In this document: positions 63,542 through 64,000 of the stretch, piece after piece | Position numbering within the stretch: the first letter of the stretch is position 1 | How the letters are laid out: each line of letters starts with the position of its first letter | Assembly (NCBI GenBank): GCA_023053685.1 | Contig: JALIGW010000004.1 | Coordinates: 84,021,154 to 84,085,153 of the forward strand | Length of the DNA stretch: 64,000 nucleotides | Reading direction: 5' to 3' | From: Diadophis punctatus similis | Taxonomy: Eukaryota > Chordata > Lepidosauria > Squamata > Dipsadidae | Notes under the pieces: model-generated | The model's input: the letters and a program-made list of their open reading frames with translations, nothing else | What the model was told of the DNA's origin: nothing | The model's database searches: none | Program-made: the position numbers and the translations under genes

Positions 63542-63977
63542 GTGAGATTTATATACCGCCTCATAGTGCAAGCACTCTCTAAGCGGTTTACACCAGTAAG
63601 CAATGTATATTTATATTGCCCCCAACAATCTGGGTCCTCATTTTACCTACCTCGGAAGGATGGAAGGCTGAGTCAACCTTGAGCCGGTGAGATTTGAACC
63701 GCTGACCTGCGGATCACAGTCAGCTAAAGTGACCTGCTTTCTTTCTTTCTTTCTTTCCACTTCAGGGCTTTTGAACATGGGAAAGGACGAAGCCTCGCTT
63801 GAAGATGTCCTGTCTTACCTGGAGGACATCTTCTGTGGACATATCTCCATAGAGACCAGCCAGCTGTCCAGCATGCAAGAAAAGGAATGGATGGCCAAAC
63901 GGTTTGAGGAACTGAAGCAAGAAGCTTTTACTACCGAAGAGAAAAAGTATTTGTCCAAGATCATGCTAGAATCTCAG
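60894..63977 (+). CDS. DHTKD1: DHTKD1, 2-oxoadipate dehydrogenase E1 component (exons 1-3, gene continues beyond window)
   Basis: DHTKD1 is the thiamine-diphosphate E1 subunit of the mitochondrial 2-oxoadipate dehydrogenase complex, which converts 2-oxoadipate to glutaryl-CoA in lysine, hydroxylysine and tryptophan breakdown. The three exons join in phase to 543 nt (181 codons), of about 920 in the human protein. Residues 1-30 ([20 protein letters not shown]) are Arg/Ala/Leu-rich and without acidic residues, as expected of a mitochondrial presequence. [12 protein letters not shown] and [17 protein letters not shown] are family hallmarks. The thiamine-binding core lies further downstream and is not in the window. 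It is divergently arranged to UPF2 with 5.3 kb between exons 1. Confidence 0.95.
61170..61452. repeat. (GGAA)n-rich purine repeat
   Basis: Irregular GGAA/GGGA units with TAGGAATGA interruptions, ending at a LINE 3' tail. Confidence 0.93.
61453..61600 (-). mobile_element. LINE 3'-end fragment (same family as 22660-25282)
   Basis: (AATAG)3 then TTTATTGGCCAAGTGTGATT, GAATTTGTCTTTGGTGCATA and TAACGATTGTCATAGGGTAC match the 3' end of the intron-13 LINE. Confidence 0.85.
61604..61912 (-). mobile_element. Snake MITE family A, partial
   Basis: CACTTATGACCATTTTTCAC, TTGGCAACTGACTCGTATTT, GGAAGCCGGATTCACTTAAC and GTGGTCATAAGCCGAGGAG; the first terminus is missing, cut by the LINE fragment. Confidence 0.75.
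62027..62182 (+). CDS. DHTKD1: DHTKD1 exon 2
   Basis: 156 bp: [20 protein letters not shown] then [20 protein letters not shown] and [11 protein letters not shown]. The [12 protein letters not shown] block is diagnostic for DHTKD1. Acceptor AATTTGCAG, donor GTAAGG. Confidence 0.96.
62400..63045 (-). mobile_element. tRNA-like SINE with internally amplified segment
   Basis: Antisense: ATCCCACC(T)n tail, CCACAACAACATCCCTGTGA, then a repeat zone, and the head TTAACCACTGGACCAAATTG. Between 62580 and 62990 a 63-70-bp unit (AACTCACAGTCTCCTGTGAT, GGCCCAAACTCACCCAGTG, GCTAGGCAGGACTAG) is repeated about six times, three of the copies identical. Confidence 0.8.
63162..63540. repeat. (GCTT)n(CCTT)n(CTTT)n(ATTT)n compound microsatellite
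   Basis: Unit changes stepwise GCTT, CCTT, CTTT, TTTA over 380 bp, then runs into a SINE 3' end. Confidence 0.97.
63541..63732 (-). mobile_element. tRNA-derived SINE in DHTKD1 intron 2
   Basis: Antisense: TATACCGCCTCATAGTG, CTCTCTAAGCGGTTTACACC, GGAAGGCTGAGTCAACCTTG and GAGATTTGAACCGCTGACC (B box, inverse). It ends about 33 bp before exon 3. Confidence 0.85.
63766..63977 (+). CDS. DHTKD1: DHTKD1 exon 3
   Basis: 212 bp: [70 protein letters not shown]. This N-terminal helical region precedes the thiamine-binding core. Acceptor CTTTCTTTCCACTTCAG, donor GTGCAT; the last 23 bases of the window are intron 3. Confidence 0.96.
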
Positions 63978-64000
63978 GTGCATTGTTGGCATGTCTGCAT

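Overview
This is a single window of snake (Serpentes) nuclear DNA. The clade call is an inference from the repeats: CR1 3' ends running into (TTCTA/AATAG)n microsatellites, BovB and Sauria-type SINE fragments, a short element with the CAGGTAGTCCTCGACTTA terminus present more than ten times, and very dense GGAA/AAAG/AGAT/TTCTA simple repeats. The CR1-seeded AATAG repeats fit an advanced (colubroid) snake, but no species can be named from the sequence.

Two real protein-coding genes are present, head to head. UPF2 (nonsense-mediated decay factor, MIF4G family) lies complete on the minus strand. It has a non-coding exon 1 in a CpG island near 55.5 kb, an ATG at 48860, 21 coding exons, and a TGA at 9384-9382; the 3' UTR probably ends near 7.9 kb. 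The spliced coding length is 3816 nt (1271 residues plus stop) once one extra C in exon 12 is discounted, one residue shorter than the 1272-aa human protein. DHTKD1 (mitochondrial 2-oxoadipate dehydrogenase E1) starts on the plus strand at 60894 in its own CpG island; exons 1-3 are seen and the gene continues past the window. The same UPF2/DHTKD1 neighbour order is known on human chromosome 10p14.

Layout: 1-7.9 kb, intergenic DNA downstream of UPF2, made of repeats with no gene recognised. 7.9-55.6 kb, UPF2, with introns packed with CR1, L2-type LINEs, SINEs, hAT-type elements with exact 8-bp target duplications, two solo LTRs with exact 5-bp duplications, and long simple-repeat arrays. 55.0-56.0 kb, UPF2 CpG-island promoter. 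56.0-60.7 kb, repeat-rich intergenic DNA. 60.7-64.0 kb, start of DHTKD1.

The most unusual object is a 2858-bp element at 31636-34493 inside UPF2 intron 10. It has perfect 23-bp terminal inverted repeats, and almost all of its interior is a chain of five palindromes. The largest (arms of 788 bp) carries two inverted copies of the 5' end of a GC-rich membrane-protein gene resembling TMEM271, each arm broken by a different 10-bp deletion. It looks like a gene-capturing, fold-back DNA transposon; a 136-bp relative with similar ends lies at 21157-21292. Other points of note: a C9 homopolymer that frameshifts UPF2 exon 12 (probably an assembly error), a hAT element that landed 14 nt inside the exon-21 donor, and UPF2 intron 17, which starts and ends in (TA)n.
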